A stretch of DNA of 64,000 nucleotides from Dactylosporangium sp040605635 (GCF_040605635.1 NZ_JBEXDG010000042.1:32058-96057); one strand, 5' to 3'; counted from the first letter of the stretch, positions 26,320-35,419 are shown. The notes: generated by a model from the sequence alone, not told the origin. Program-made: numbers and translations.

Positions 26320-27708
26320 CTACCGCACTGTGGCAGCGTCGAGGATCGCCCTGGACAGTGCCCGCGCGGCCTCAGGGGCGCTGCCGGCCAGCGCAGCGGC
26401 GGAGACGCGTTCGTCGGGCTCCACGCGGATCGGCTTGTCGGACAGGGACAACATGCCCGCCTGCTGTCGGGGGAGCCGGTCGACGCTGTTGATCGAGAGC
26501 ATCAGCGTCGACTGCACACCGGCCGCGACAGCCATGTGCTCAGCGTCCAGCAACTCCAGCCGGCCGATCAGACGTAGCAGGTCAGCGATTTGCGTGGGCA
26601 GATGATCGCGGTCCAGGACGGCGCTCAGCGAATCGCGGGGCAACGTCGACCAGATCGACACCTGACCGTCGGCAGCGAGGCGGAGGCCCTGCAGTTGCGG
26701 CGACCGCGCCTCGTTCCAGCGCTGCTGCGGCGGGTCGAAGGTCACGGTCGCGCCTGCGGTGTCGCGTGTCAGCTGTAGCGCCTCCGTGGCAGGAACGGCA
26801 GCGACGGCTCGGATGCGTGCGGGCAGTGAATCGACGAGACCGGCGTGGATCCGTGCCGACAGTGGTGGTGCGCCCAGGGGGACGACGTGGAGCTCGATCG
26901 CCGGATCGGTGTATGTGCCGCGGTGCAGGCTCCGGTCGAAATCCGAGCGCCAGGCAATCGTCACGGGCGCGGGCAGCGGCGAGAAGAGGTCTTCGACCTT
27001 GGCCGGCTGAACTTCGCCGGTCCACGCTGCGGTCTTGGCCCCGGGTCGGACGATGAGTTCGGGGACGGCGTGGTCGGGCAGGCCATGCAGCATAAGCGCC
27101 GTGGTCGCTTGATCGCAGGCTTCCTCGACGGTACGACGGAAGCCGAGGGCCGAGTAGAACGCGGCGGCGAAGACGACGGCGGAGCGGTCGTCGATGGGCG
27201 CTGTCATGCCGACGATGTAGTCGATGTGGCGGCTGATCGCCTGTGCCTGGGCAGCGGAGTAGCAGGCGTTGAGCACGACGATCCGGACGTCGTCCTTCAT
27301 GGTCCTGAACAGTCCGGCGAGCGCCTCCGTGCCGACACGGTGCTCACCGCCGGTGCCGGTCGACAGGACGATCTCGCCGTTCGCGGTGCCGTGGCCGCTG
27401 AAGTGCACGATCTGCGGCCGGAACTGGTTGAGGTCCTGGAGGAGGTCGGCGGGGCGGACCGCCCAGCGGGTGATGAGGTCGAACGTGTCGCGGTCCTGGG
27501 ACAGCTGGAGCTTCTCGTTGATCTCCCGGGCCTCCTCGTCCAGGGCGAGCCGTGAGGTGGCGGCCGGGTTCGCGGCGAGCATCAAGATCCGGATGTGCTC
27601 CCCCATCGGCGCTACCGCCCCGGCGGCGGCCGGCCTGCTGCCTCCAGCAGGACGGGGTACGGACCACGGGGCTGCCGGGTCGAGGTCACGGCTGCCGGGG
27701 TCTGTCAC
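26320..27708 (-). CDS. CHAT-domain caspase-like cysteine peptidase
   Basis: A 462-aa protein. GTG 27708 is chosen because GGAGGAA lies five bases upstream; a longer frame to 27741 has no ribosome site. After about 35 disordered residues the CHAT fold begins (IRILMLAANPA). It carries the catalytic dyad H106 in HFSGHG and C149 in VVLNACYSA. A region with IVGMTAPIDDRSAVVFAAAFY, typical of the caspase-like core, follows. The C-terminal 230 residues are unassigned and may be a recognition or partner-binding domain. It is the first gene of the CHAT/trypsin/vWA operon. CHAT peptidases are established effectors in bacterial immune systems such as gasdermin and type III-E CRISPR (Craspase) systems. 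Confidence 0.88.
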   Translation of the reverse strand: MTDPGSRDLDPAAPWSVPRPAGGSRPAAAGAVAPMGEHIRILMLAANPAATSRLALDEEAREINEKLQLSQDRDTFDLITRWAVRPADLLQDLNQFRPQIVHFSGHGTANGEIVLSTGTGGEHRVGTEALAGLFRTMKDDVRIVVLNACYSAAQAQAISRHIDYIVGMTAPIDDRSAVVFAAAFYSALGFRRTVEEACDQATTALMLHGLPDHAVPELIVRPGAKTAAWTGEVQPAKVEDLFSPLPAPVTIAWRSDFDRSLHRGTYTDPAIELHVVPLGAPPLSARIHAGLVDSLPARIRAVAAVPATEALQLTRDTAGATVTFDPPQQRWNEARSPQLQGLRLAADGQVSIWSTLPRDSLSAVLDRDHLPTQIADLLRLIGRLELLDAEHMAVAAGVQSTLMLSINSVDRLPRQQAGMLSLSDKPIRVEPDERVSAAALAGSAPEAARALSRAILDAATVR

Positions 27709-27803
27709 GAGTTCCTCCACCAAGCTGTATTCGCGGACCACGTGGCAGACCGCTCATAACGTCTTGACGGACAGGATCACCGCAGGGGCCGGCGTCCACG
27801 CAC

Positions 27804-28043
27804 GTGGTCGCCCGTTCCGGCGGGCCCGCGGTGCGGCTCGACGCAGACCTGGCGCGGGTGCCGGCCGGGATCACCACGATCGTCGTCGGCGGTTCGCTGC
27901 GCTCGGGCACGCTCGACGCGGTGCGCGGGCTGGAGGTCCTCGTGGCCGGCTGGCACGGCCGCATCCTGGCCCGCTATCCGGTCGCCGAGGTGGAGCGGGT
28001 GACCGCGCCGGCGTTCGGCGAGCTCTACCAGCACCAGGTCTGA
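27804..28043 (+). pseudogene. TerD-family C-terminal remnant
   Basis: A 79-codon frame (GTG 27804) resembles the second half of a TerD stress-response domain. It has a beta-strand/turn pattern like VRLDADLARVPAGITTIVVG and ends AFGELYQHQV, close to the family's FGELYRR ending. A TerD domain is about 190 residues. Upstream the frame is closed by TGA at 27765-27767, so the calcium-binding N-terminal half is missing. It lies between the CHAT operon and the next plus-strand gene. The rest of the 470-base gap 27709-28178 shows no other gene. It could alternatively be a short intact protein, but truncation is more likely. Confidence 0.5.
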
Positions 28044-28178
28044 GTGGGTTTCTCGAGGTGGTGCAGCGGTCCTGAACCTGGTTTGGCCTGGGTGGGCCGC
28101 ATTGTTGCGCAAATGCTCCGCCGGGTCTGGCCGATCGGGCCATTTCATGGACATAGATAAATAGTTGAATCTGTCGCC

Positions 28179-28871
28179 ATGCCTTCATCGCGCCTTACCG
28201 TCCGGGGGGCGGCGGTCGCCGTCACCGCCCTGCTGGCGGCCGTTGCGAGCCTTTTCGTCACGTCGCCCGCCTACGCCGGGACGGGCACCCTGGTCCGGCA
28301 ACCCTCCCCTGCCGGATCCCCGACCTACGGGGTGAAAGTCACCGTCCTATACACCAGCAACGCGCCGACCACGGCGTTCCGCCTCGAGTTCGACCTGCCC
28401 GAGGGCTCGAGCGTCATCCCGTTCGGCAGCCTGCCGTTCACTCGGACCGGCAACCACTGGGTCTCGCAGTTCGCCGCGGCGTCGCCGCAGACCGCGGGGG
28501 TCAGGTTCGAGACCGGCTTCGCCGTCCTCGGCACCGGGGATCCCACGAACTGCCGCCTCGACGGCAATCCCTGCACGTACACCGTCCTGAGCGACACCGA
28601 GGCGCCGACGGTCCCGGGCAACGTGGTCGCGACGAGGGCGACGTGGCCGGGGGTCGGCACCGGCGTGACGCTGCGGTGGTCGGCGTCGACGGACAACTTC
28701 GGCGTCACCGGCTACGAGGTCACCGTCAACGGCCAGCCGTACACCACCACGACGCAGCTCTACCAGACCGTCCCGCACTTCGCGAACGCGGCGACGACGT
28801 ACGCCGTCCGCGCCCGCGACAGCGTCGGCAACGTCTCCGCGTACGCGAGCTTTGTGCTGCCCCCGATGTAG
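28179..28871 (+). CDS. Secreted protein with C-terminal fibronectin type III domain
   Basis: A 230-aa exported protein of unknown function. A Sec signal peptide ends near SPAYA. Residues 35-140 form a beta-rich domain with a CBM2-like flavour (VTVLYTSNAPTTAFRLEF) and two Cys (NCRLDGNPC). Residues about 143-228 are an Fn3 domain (APTVPGNVVATR, SASTDNFGVTGYEV, YAVRARDSVGNVS), the form common in actinomycete glycan-active enzymes. No catalytic domain is present, so it may be a stand-alone binding protein. ATG 28179 lacks a clear Shine-Dalgarno. Confidence 0.75.
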   Translation: MPSSRLTVRGAAVAVTALLAAVASLFVTSPAYAGTGTLVRQPSPAGSPTYGVKVTVLYTSNAPTTAFRLEFDLPEGSSVIPFGSLPFTRTGNHWVSQFAAASPQTAGVRFETGFAVLGTGDPTNCRLDGNPCTYTVLSDTEAPTVPGNVVATRATWPGVGTGVTLRWSASTDNFGVTGYEVTVNGQPYTTTTQLYQTVPHFANAATTYAVRARDSVGNVSAYASFVLPPM

Positions 28872-28875
28872 GGAC

Positions 28876-28911
28876 GGGCATGCTCGCCCCGGCGTGGGGG
28901 CGAGCATGCCC
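28876..28911. terminator. Bidirectional hairpin terminator
   Basis: A perfect 15-bp stem (28876-28890 with 28897-28911) and a 6-base loop sit five bases after the Fn3 gene stop, between it and the convergent RCC1 gene. Confidence 0.78.
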
Positions 28912-28931
28912 GCTCAGTGCGCCGGCGGCGG

Positions 28932-30119
28932 TCAGCCCGGCAGGTTCACCTGCGCCGGGGTCGACCGGTCCGTGGTGGTGCCGTCGCCCAGCTGCGAGTT
29001 CCCGTTGTACCCCCAGCACCACAGGCCGCCGTCGGTGCGCACCCCGCAGCTGTGGTAGCCGGCGACGAGCCCGGTCGTCCAGGTCGTGGCGGTGCCGACC
29101 CGCGTCGGGGCGGACCGGCTGGTGGTCGTGCCGTCGCCGAGCCCGCCGGCCATGTTGTTGCCCCAGCACCAGAGGCTGCCGTCGGTGCGGCTCGCGCACG
29201 ACGAGTCGTAGCCGGCGTTGACCGCGCTCCAGGTGTTGACGCTGCCGACCTGCACCGGTGCGCTCTGCAGCGTGCCGCTGGCGCCGAGCTGCCCGTAGCC
29301 GTTGTTGCCCCAGCACCACAGGGTCCGGTCGGTGCGGACCGCGCAGGTGTGCAGGAAGCCGGCCGTCGCGCCGCTCCACGTGGTCGCGGTGCCGACCTGC
29401 GCCGGCGTCGTCGAGTAGCTCAGCGAGCCCGTGCCGATCTGCCCGCTGGAGCTGTCACCCCAGCACCACAGGGTGCCGTCGGTCCGGGTGCCGCAGGTGT
29501 GCGCGTAACCGGCGGTGACGCTCGCCCAGTTGCTCGCCGTGCCGACCCGCACCGGCGCGGTCACGTAGTAGTCGTCGGTGCCCAGACCCAGCTGCCCGAG
29601 ACGGTTGAAGCCCCAGCACCACAGCGAGCCGTCGGTCCGCACGCCGCAGGTGTGGCTGTCGCCGGCGCTGACACCGGCCCAGGTGGTCGCGGTGCCGACC
29701 TGCACGGGGGCGTTCCGGTTGGTGGTGCTGCCGTCGCCGAGCTGCCCCCTGCGGTTGCCACCCCAGCACCACAGCGTGCGATCGGTCCGGGTCGCGCACG
29801 CGTAGTTGCTGCCGGCCTCGATGCGGGACCAGTTCGTCGCGGTCCCGACCCTGGCCGGCGTGGTCCGCGTCGTGTTGGTGCCGTCGCCGAGCTCGCCGCT
29901 CCAGTTGCTGCCCCAGCACCACAGCGTCGCGTCGGTGCCGACCGCGCACGTGTGCCCGTAACCGGCGCCGACACTGGCGACCGGCGGAGCGGCGGCGGCC
30001 GGGCCGGCGGTGACCGTGACCGCGAGGACGGCGCCGACGACGCTCGCCACCGCGGCGACGGCAATACTGAACAGGGGCCGCCGCCGAACGCGCGGCCGGC
30101 CGATCTGAGATTCGCCCAT
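28932..30119 (-). CDS. Secreted RCC1-repeat seven-bladed beta-propeller
   Basis: A 395-aa exported protein consisting of a signal peptide (cleavage near AAAAPP) and seven RCC1 repeats. Each repeat has the pattern AG..HTC..RTDG.LWCWG.N..GQLGDGT, enough for one closed propeller. Two Cys per repeat suggest disulfide stapling outside the cell. ATG 30119 has an AGG-type site upstream; a further ATG at 30140 is possible. Secreted RCC1 proteins are expanded in actinomycetes and myxobacteria, where their partners are mostly unknown. No enzyme motif is present. Confidence 0.85.
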   Translation of the reverse strand: MGESQIGRPRVRRRPLFSIAVAAVASVVGAVLAVTVTAGPAAAAPPVASVGAGYGHTCAVGTDATLWCWGSNWSGELGDGTNTTRTTPARVGTATNWSRIEAGSNYACATRTDRTLWCWGGNRRGQLGDGSTTNRNAPVQVGTATTWAGVSAGDSHTCGVRTDGSLWCWGFNRLGQLGLGTDDYYVTAPVRVGTASNWASVTAGYAHTCGTRTDGTLWCWGDSSSGQIGTGSLSYSTTPAQVGTATTWSGATAGFLHTCAVRTDRTLWCWGNNGYGQLGASGTLQSAPVQVGSVNTWSAVNAGYDSSCASRTDGSLWCWGNNMAGGLGDGTTTSRSAPTRVGTATTWTTGLVAGYHSCGVRTDGGLWCWGYNGNSQLGDGTTTDRSTPAQVNLPG

Positions 30120-30237
30120 GTACCTGTCTCCCAACGACATGATGATGGGCGGACGCTACGATCATCCGCTCACGCAGGGCAACGAAGCCGTCGCCGCACC
30201 GCCGTTCGCCTGCACCGGACCGCGAAAGTTACAGTCG

Positions 30238-31068
30238 TCAATCGTCCTCGGAGTGCTCGAAGGTGAAGCCTTCGGCGCGCAGGCGGGCCGAGGAGACCGG
30301 GACGACCGGGGTCGCGATCTCGCCCCGGTAGGTCAGGTCCGGCAGGCCCTCCGCCTCGGCCACGGCGGCGAAGAAGGCGCGGTTCGCCGGCGGGACCGCG
30401 GCGTCCGGGACCGCGTTCCAGGCCCCGGCCAGGTCGCGGGTCACGACGAAGTCGAGCGCCGCCGCCGCGTCGCGGTAGTCGATGCGGTACAGCAGCGCGT
30501 CGCCCGCGAACGGCACGCTCCCGCCGAGCAGCCGGTGGGCGAGCCGCACCCGGGCCGGGTAGTCGAGGTCGCGGGGATGGCCGTACACGTCGGGGATCCG
30601 CAGCACCGCCCCGCGGGCGTGCGCGAGCACCGCCTCCTCGGCGGCGATGAAGTTGCGCGGCGAGGCGTCCGGGTCGGTCGTGAGCGGGCCCGACTCGTCG
30701 ACCAGCGGGCCGGCGCCCGCGCCGTACACCGATATCGAGCTGGTGAAGACGACCCGCGGGTGCAGGTCGGCGGCGGTCCGGGCCGTCGCCGTCAGTGTGT
30801 CGGCGTATTCGGCCACCCGGTCCCGCGCGTCGAACGCCCGGCCGACCCGCGGGCTGACGGTGATCACCACCGCGTCCGCGCCGGCGGCCGCCCGCTCGAT
30901 CCCGGCCCGGTCGCTGCCGCGCAGGACGGCCACCGACGCGCAGACCGCGGCGATCTCGTCGACCCGGCCGGGCGAGGTCGTCGTGCCGGTCACGTGGTGC
31001 CCGGCCGCCGTCCACCGCCTGGCCAGCTCCATACCGACGTTGCCGCAGCCGACCACCAGGTACCTCAT
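30238..31068 (-). CDS. NAD(P)-dependent epimerase/dehydratase-like SDR protein
   Basis: Extended SDR Rossmann protein, 276 aa from ATG 31068, with GAGGAGG upstream. The dinucleotide-binding motif is VVGCGNVGMELA at the N-terminus; the tyrosine region reads TSSISVYG. The catalytic YxxxK appears replaced (NFIAAEEAV), so classical epimerase chemistry is doubtful. A perfect palindrome at 31085-31099 just upstream suggests local repression. Substrate unknown. Confidence 0.72.
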   Translation of the reverse strand: MRYLVVGCGNVGMELARRWTAAGHHVTGTTTSPGRVDEIAAVCASVAVLRGSDRAGIERAAAGADAVVITVSPRVGRAFDARDRVAEYADTLTATARTAADLHPRVVFTSSISVYGAGAGPLVDESGPLTTDPDASPRNFIAAEEAVLAHARGAVLRIPDVYGHPRDLDYPARVRLAHRLLGGSVPFAGDALLYRIDYRDAAAALDFVVTRDLAGAWNAVPDAAVPPANRAFFAAVAEAEGLPDLTYRGEIATPVVPVSSARLRAEGFTFEHSEDD

Positions 31069-31084
31069 CCAGCGTCCTCCTCAG

Positions 31085-31099
31085 GGAAACAATGTTTCC
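31085..31099. promoter_or_regulatory. Palindromic operator candidate GGAAACA-A-TGTTTCC
   Basis: Perfect 7-bp arms around one base, 17 bp upstream of the SDR start and downstream of the FtsX gene stop. The form is that of a TetR-family operator, but no regulator gene is adjacent. Confidence 0.6.
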
Positions 31100-31114
31100 A
31101 TGATGGACCCGGAT

Positions 31115-33847
31115 TCAACCTTCGGCGAGCAGCCGGGCGGTCGGCAGGGTGCGCAGTGACCTGACCGGCAGGACCGCGGCCGCCACCGCCAGGAGCGTCC
31201 CCGCGAGCGCCGCGGCGGCGGCCACCGCGAACGAGGTGGCGGTGAGGTCGGAGCTGAGCAGGGCGGCGGTGCCGAGCGCCGCGCCGACGCCCGTGGTCGC
31301 GCCCAGGACGCCGAGCGCCACCGCCTCGTACGCGGCCAGGCGGACGAGCGGCGATTCCGCCCAGCCCACCGCGCCGAGCAGGGCGAACTCGGCGGCCCGC
31401 TCCCGGATGTTGACGTAGAGCACGTCGGCGACCGTGGCGGCGCCGAGCAGGGTGGTGAGGACCGCCGCGATGTAGTCCGTGGTCTGCACCTGCACCGTGA
31501 CGGCGTCGCCCAGGACCGTGCCGGAGACGCTACCGCGGAAGGTGAGGTTGATGATCACCAGCAGGGTCAGGGACGCCACGCCGATCGCGAGGCTCGCCGC
31601 GCCGACGGCGGTGCGGCCGGGCGCGCGCAGGACGTTGCCGAGGGCGAGGCCGGCAACCCGGCGCGGCACCCGGCGGCGCCGCACCACCGCGACCGCAGGG
31701 CGCACGGCGGCGGCCGGGTCGGCGTGGGTGGCCCGCCACGCGGGCGGCAGCGCCGCCAGCAGGCTCAGCAGCAGCGCCGCCGGGATCGCCAGCAGTGCGT
31801 ACCCGGCGCCCAGCGCGACGCCCAGCGCGCGGGACAGCGCGAGGGCCAGGATCGCGCCCAGCAGGCCGGCGACCGCGCCGACCGCGCACGCCTCCCCCGC
31901 GACCAGGGCGAACAGCCGCCGGCGGGGCCAGCCGACACAGGCGAGCACGCCCAGTTCGGTGGTCCTGGCGCGGACCGCGGCGCTGGTCGCGTTGCCGACC
32001 GCGAGGGCGCAGGCGACCAGGACGAGGATCGACAGGACCAGCGACTTGCGGTCGATCGCGGACACGATCGTCGTGGCGACCCCGAGCTTCAGCCAGGCGT
32101 CGCGGACAGTGAGCGCGGGTCGGCCGAACCTCCCGGCGGGCAGGCGCAGCGGCACCGCCGCCGCGGAGGAGCCGATGGTGAGGTCGACCCGCAGGCCGGT
32201 GGCGAGGTGGATCTGGTCCGCGACGGCCCGGACCCGTTCCTGGGAGAACGCGTCCATGCCGACGGTGCCGGCGACACGGACCCGGACCATCGAGATCGGG
32301 GCGTCGGCGTTGACGCCGTGCGCCGGGTCGAGGTTGTCGTACGGCGCCCGCTGCAACGCCGGCAGCGCCGAGAGCGTGGTGAGCAGGTGCGGCCGCTGGC
32401 CGAGCGGGCCGGCGAAGCCGGTGCCGGCCAGCAGCGGCCGGTCGCCGAGGGCGGTGCGGGCCGCGTCGTCGGCGCCGGTCGCCCCGGGCACGGCCCACAG
32501 GTCGAAGGGTGGCCGTGACAGAGCGGGACCGGCGTCGACCGCGGCCGGGTCGTACACACCGACGCCGCGCAGGAACGTCCCGCCGGCCCTGGAGTCCGAC
32601 GGACCGTGCCGGACGACGGTGCGGACCGGGTCGTCGGCCAGGCCCATCGGCAGCGGTTTGCCGGCCGGCCTGTCGTGCGCGACCTGCCCCCACTCGCCGC
32701 CGGTGTAGGGCAGCACGCCGGCGGCGCCGCCGGTCAGCGTCATCGGGCTGGTCGTCCACCAGTCGCTCACCGCAGCGCCGCCGGCGAGCGACCGCAGCAG
32801 GGCCGGATACACCTCCTGGGCGCTGTAGGCCCGCGCGCCGATCGGGGTCGCCGGCTGGGTGGCGTAGTAGTCGACCGCGTTGTCCAGCCGCATCCCGGCG
32901 CCGGTCCTGTCCGCCGCGTCGCCGCCGACGCGCTCGATCTCCAGGCGAAGCTGCTGGTCGAGGTCGAGGCTGCCGGAGGCGAGCACCGGGATGCCCGGCG
33001 CGGTGTCGCCAGGCGTGAAGTAGCCGCCCTGGACCACGGCGGCGTCGAGACCGTCGAGCTTCGCCTCCTGCGCCGGGTCGACCGCGGCCAGCAGCAGCGG
33101 GATCGGGAACAGCACCTGCAGCTGCGGCCGCGGGGTCTGCTCGATGCTCGACGCGGGGTCGCCGGACCAGCACACCGCCTCGGTGCGGTCCTGCGGCGCG
33201 AGCGGGTCGACGCCGTCGAAGTACCCGGTCAGCTGCTCGCACACCGCGGTCACCCCACCGGCGCCGTGCTCGTAGATCGCCGGCGGTCGCGGCAGCTGCG
33301 AGCTGTCGTACATCTTGCCCTCGACCATCGGCTCCCCCGGCAGGAACTCCAGGGCGTTCCTGGTGGCGTAGAGATACTTCGGTCCGTCGGCGATGCTCGA
33401 CAGCCCGCGGTCGCCGGTGAAGACCGGACGCACCCGCAGCACCTGCCGCTGCCCGCCGGCGGCGACGTGGTCGGTGAGGTCGACGGTGATGACCGCCGTC
33501 TGCACGACGTAGCCGGCCATCGCCACGGGCGCCGCCACCGCGACCCCGGGCAGGTCGAGGATCCGCCGCCACTGCGCCTCGGTGATGCCGCCGTAGGTCG
33601 AGGTGACCCGGTCGGTGCGCACCAGCCCGCCGGCCTGTTCCCCGGCGCCGTCGGCGGCGGGCGGCCGGACCAGGATGTCGTACACGGGCCGGTAGTTGGC
33701 CTGGACCGTGCCGTCGACCCGCACCTGCGATCCCCGCGAGGCCGACGCCAGCAGCGCGAAGCTGGCCACCGCCACGGTCACCGCGGCGAGCGTGGCGACC
33801 TGGCGGCCCAGCCGGAAGCGCAGCTGCGCGCGGATGATCGAGATCAT
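31115..33847 (-). CDS. FtsX-family permease without a neighbouring ATPase
   Basis: A 910-aa membrane protein of the MacB/LolC FtsX superfamily. ATG 33847 begins MISIIRAQLRFRLG, the typical amphipathic start before the first membrane helix (ATLAAVTVAVASFALL). A large extracytoplasmic domain of about 560 residues follows. Then a first FtsX core (ATSAAVRARTTELGVLACVG with three helices) and a second FtsX-like block near the C-terminus (NIRERAAEFALLGAVGW) appear. Such permeases normally pair with an ABC ATPase for lipoprotein or peptide handling; none lies on either side. It starts divergently from the D-amino-acid operon. Confidence 0.85.
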   Translation of the reverse strand: MISIIRAQLRFRLGRQVATLAAVTVAVASFALLASASRGSQVRVDGTVQANYRPVYDILVRPPAADGAGEQAGGLVRTDRVTSTYGGITEAQWRRILDLPGVAVAAPVAMAGYVVQTAVITVDLTDHVAAGGQRQVLRVRPVFTGDRGLSSIADGPKYLYATRNALEFLPGEPMVEGKMYDSSQLPRPPAIYEHGAGGVTAVCEQLTGYFDGVDPLAPQDRTEAVCWSGDPASSIEQTPRPQLQVLFPIPLLLAAVDPAQEAKLDGLDAAVVQGGYFTPGDTAPGIPVLASGSLDLDQQLRLEIERVGGDAADRTGAGMRLDNAVDYYATQPATPIGARAYSAQEVYPALLRSLAGGAAVSDWWTTSPMTLTGGAAGVLPYTGGEWGQVAHDRPAGKPLPMGLADDPVRTVVRHGPSDSRAGGTFLRGVGVYDPAAVDAGPALSRPPFDLWAVPGATGADDAARTALGDRPLLAGTGFAGPLGQRPHLLTTLSALPALQRAPYDNLDPAHGVNADAPISMVRVRVAGTVGMDAFSQERVRAVADQIHLATGLRVDLTIGSSAAAVPLRLPAGRFGRPALTVRDAWLKLGVATTIVSAIDRKSLVLSILVLVACALAVGNATSAAVRARTTELGVLACVGWPRRRLFALVAGEACAVGAVAGLLGAILALALSRALGVALGAGYALLAIPAALLLSLLAALPPAWRATHADPAAAVRPAVAVVRRRRVPRRVAGLALGNVLRAPGRTAVGAASLAIGVASLTLLVIINLTFRGSVSGTVLGDAVTVQVQTTDYIAAVLTTLLGAATVADVLYVNIRERAAEFALLGAVGWAESPLVRLAAYEAVALGVLGATTGVGAALGTAALLSSDLTATSFAVAAAAALAGTLLAVAAAVLPVRSLRTLPTARLLAEG

Positions 33848-34009
33848 TCGGACACCCCCGTGTCGACGGTCGCTCCGAACCATCCATCGATCAGACCCTT
33901 ATGTCAAGACGCGAAATAAGCGATGGACTGTCCGCCGGCACGAACCGGCGCCCCCGGAGTTGTCGTCGAGGACGAACACCGGCCGGAAGGGTGAACCTAG
34001 GGTTGCCGC

Positions 34010-35419
34010 ATGTCGGAACTGGATGACATCCATCACTGGCTGCGCGAGCGGTTGCCCGCGTTGCTCCGCGAGTACAAGGTGCCCGCCGCTGCGGTGGCGG
34101 TCTCGGTCGGCGGTGACGTCATCGACGTCGCGGCCGGCGTTCTGAGCCTGGCGACCGGGGTGGAGGCCACCGCCGACTCGGTGTTCCAGGTCGGCTCCGT
34201 CACCAAGGTGTGGACGGCCACGCTGGTGATGCAGCTGGCCGACGAGGGCCGGGTCGACCTCGACGCGCCCGTCCGGCAGTACGTGCCGCAGTTCGCCGTC
34301 GCCGACGAAGGGGCGGCCGCCGCGATCACCGTGCGGCAGCTGCTCAGCCACACGGCCGGCTTCGAAGGCGACATCTTCACCGACACCGGCAAGGGCGACG
34401 ACTGCGTCGAGAAGTACGTCGCGACGCTCGGCGGCACGCCCCAGCTGTTCCCGCCCGGCAGCATGTTCTCCTACAACAACGCCGGGTACTGCGTGCTCGG
34501 CCGGCTCATCGAGGTGCTGCGCGGCAAGCCGTTCGACGCCTGCGTCCGCGAGCACCTGTTCGGGCCGCTCGGGCTGACCCACGCCGCCAACGGCGCCGAC
34601 GAGGCGATCCTCTTCCGGGCCGCGGTCGGGCACATCCAGCCCGGGCCGGACGCCGATCCGGTGCCGGCGCCGATCTGGGCCCTGGCGCGGTCCAACGCCC
34701 CGGCCGGGTCGATGCTCACGATGCGGGCCCGCGACCTGGTCGCCTTCGCGCGGATGCACCTCGACGGCGGCAAGGCGGCCGACGGCACCCAGGTGCTCAG
34801 CGCGGACAGCACGGCGGCGATGCGGCGGCCCCAGGTGACGCTGCCCGAGCTCGGCCTGATGGGCGACGAGTGGGGGCTCGGCTGGGAGGTGTTCGACTGG
34901 CCCGGCGGCCCGGTGATCGGGCACGACGGCAACACGATCGGCCAGGCGGCGATGCTGCGCCTGGTGCCCGGGCGCGACGTCGCGGTCGCGCTGCTCAGCA
35001 ACGGCGGCAACCCGTTCGCGCTGTACAGCGAGATCTTCACGAAGGTGCTGCGGGACCTGGCCGGCGTCGAGATGCCGCCGCTGCCGGCGCCGCCGGAGGT
35101 GCCGGAGACCGTCGACGTCGAGCGCTACCTCGGCACGTACGCGTGCGACGTGGCGGAGCTCGTCGTGGAGCGCGACGGCGACGGGCGGCTCTGGGTCGAG
35201 CAGCGGCCCAAGGGGCTCATGGCGCAGCTCGGCGGCCAGGTCGAGCGGATCGAGCTCGTCCACCTCTCCGACGACCGGTTCGTCCCGCTCAAGGCCACGC
35301 TCGGCGTCCACATCCCCTATGTCTTCATCGGTGACGACGGGACCGGTCACTCCCTGTACGTCCACAGCGGCCGAGCGATCCGTCGCGTCGCCACGGACCA
35401 GGAGCCGAGGCATCCATGA
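34010..35419 (+). CDS. Serine hydrolase of the beta-lactamase/D-aminopeptidase (class C) family
   Basis: A 469-aa penicillin-binding-protein-fold hydrolase without a signal peptide. The active-site motifs are SxxK at S63-K66 (GSVTK), YxN at Y155-N157 (SYNNAGY) and HxG in IGHDGNT near residue 305. A C-terminal lipocalin-like beta-barrel starts near VERYLGTYAC. This architecture is shared by D-aminopeptidases and D-amino-acid amidases as well as esterases. As first gene of an operon for D-amino-acid conversion, a role in releasing D-residues from peptides or peptidoglycan stems is plausible (inference). Confidence 0.82.
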   Translation: MSELDDIHHWLRERLPALLREYKVPAAAVAVSVGGDVIDVAAGVLSLATGVEATADSVFQVGSVTKVWTATLVMQLADEGRVDLDAPVRQYVPQFAVADEGAAAAITVRQLLSHTAGFEGDIFTDTGKGDDCVEKYVATLGGTPQLFPPGSMFSYNNAGYCVLGRLIEVLRGKPFDACVREHLFGPLGLTHAANGADEAILFRAAVGHIQPGPDADPVPAPIWALARSNAPAGSMLTMRARDLVAFARMHLDGGKAADGTQVLSADSTAAMRRPQVTLPELGLMGDEWGLGWEVFDWPGGPVIGHDGNTIGQAAMLRLVPGRDVAVALLSNGGNPFALYSEIFTKVLRDLAGVEMPPLPAPPEVPETVDVERYLGTYACDVAELVVERDGDGRLWVEQRPKGLMAQLGGQVERIELVHLSDDRFVPLKATLGVHIPYVFIGDDGTGHSLYVHSGRAIRRVATDQEPRHP

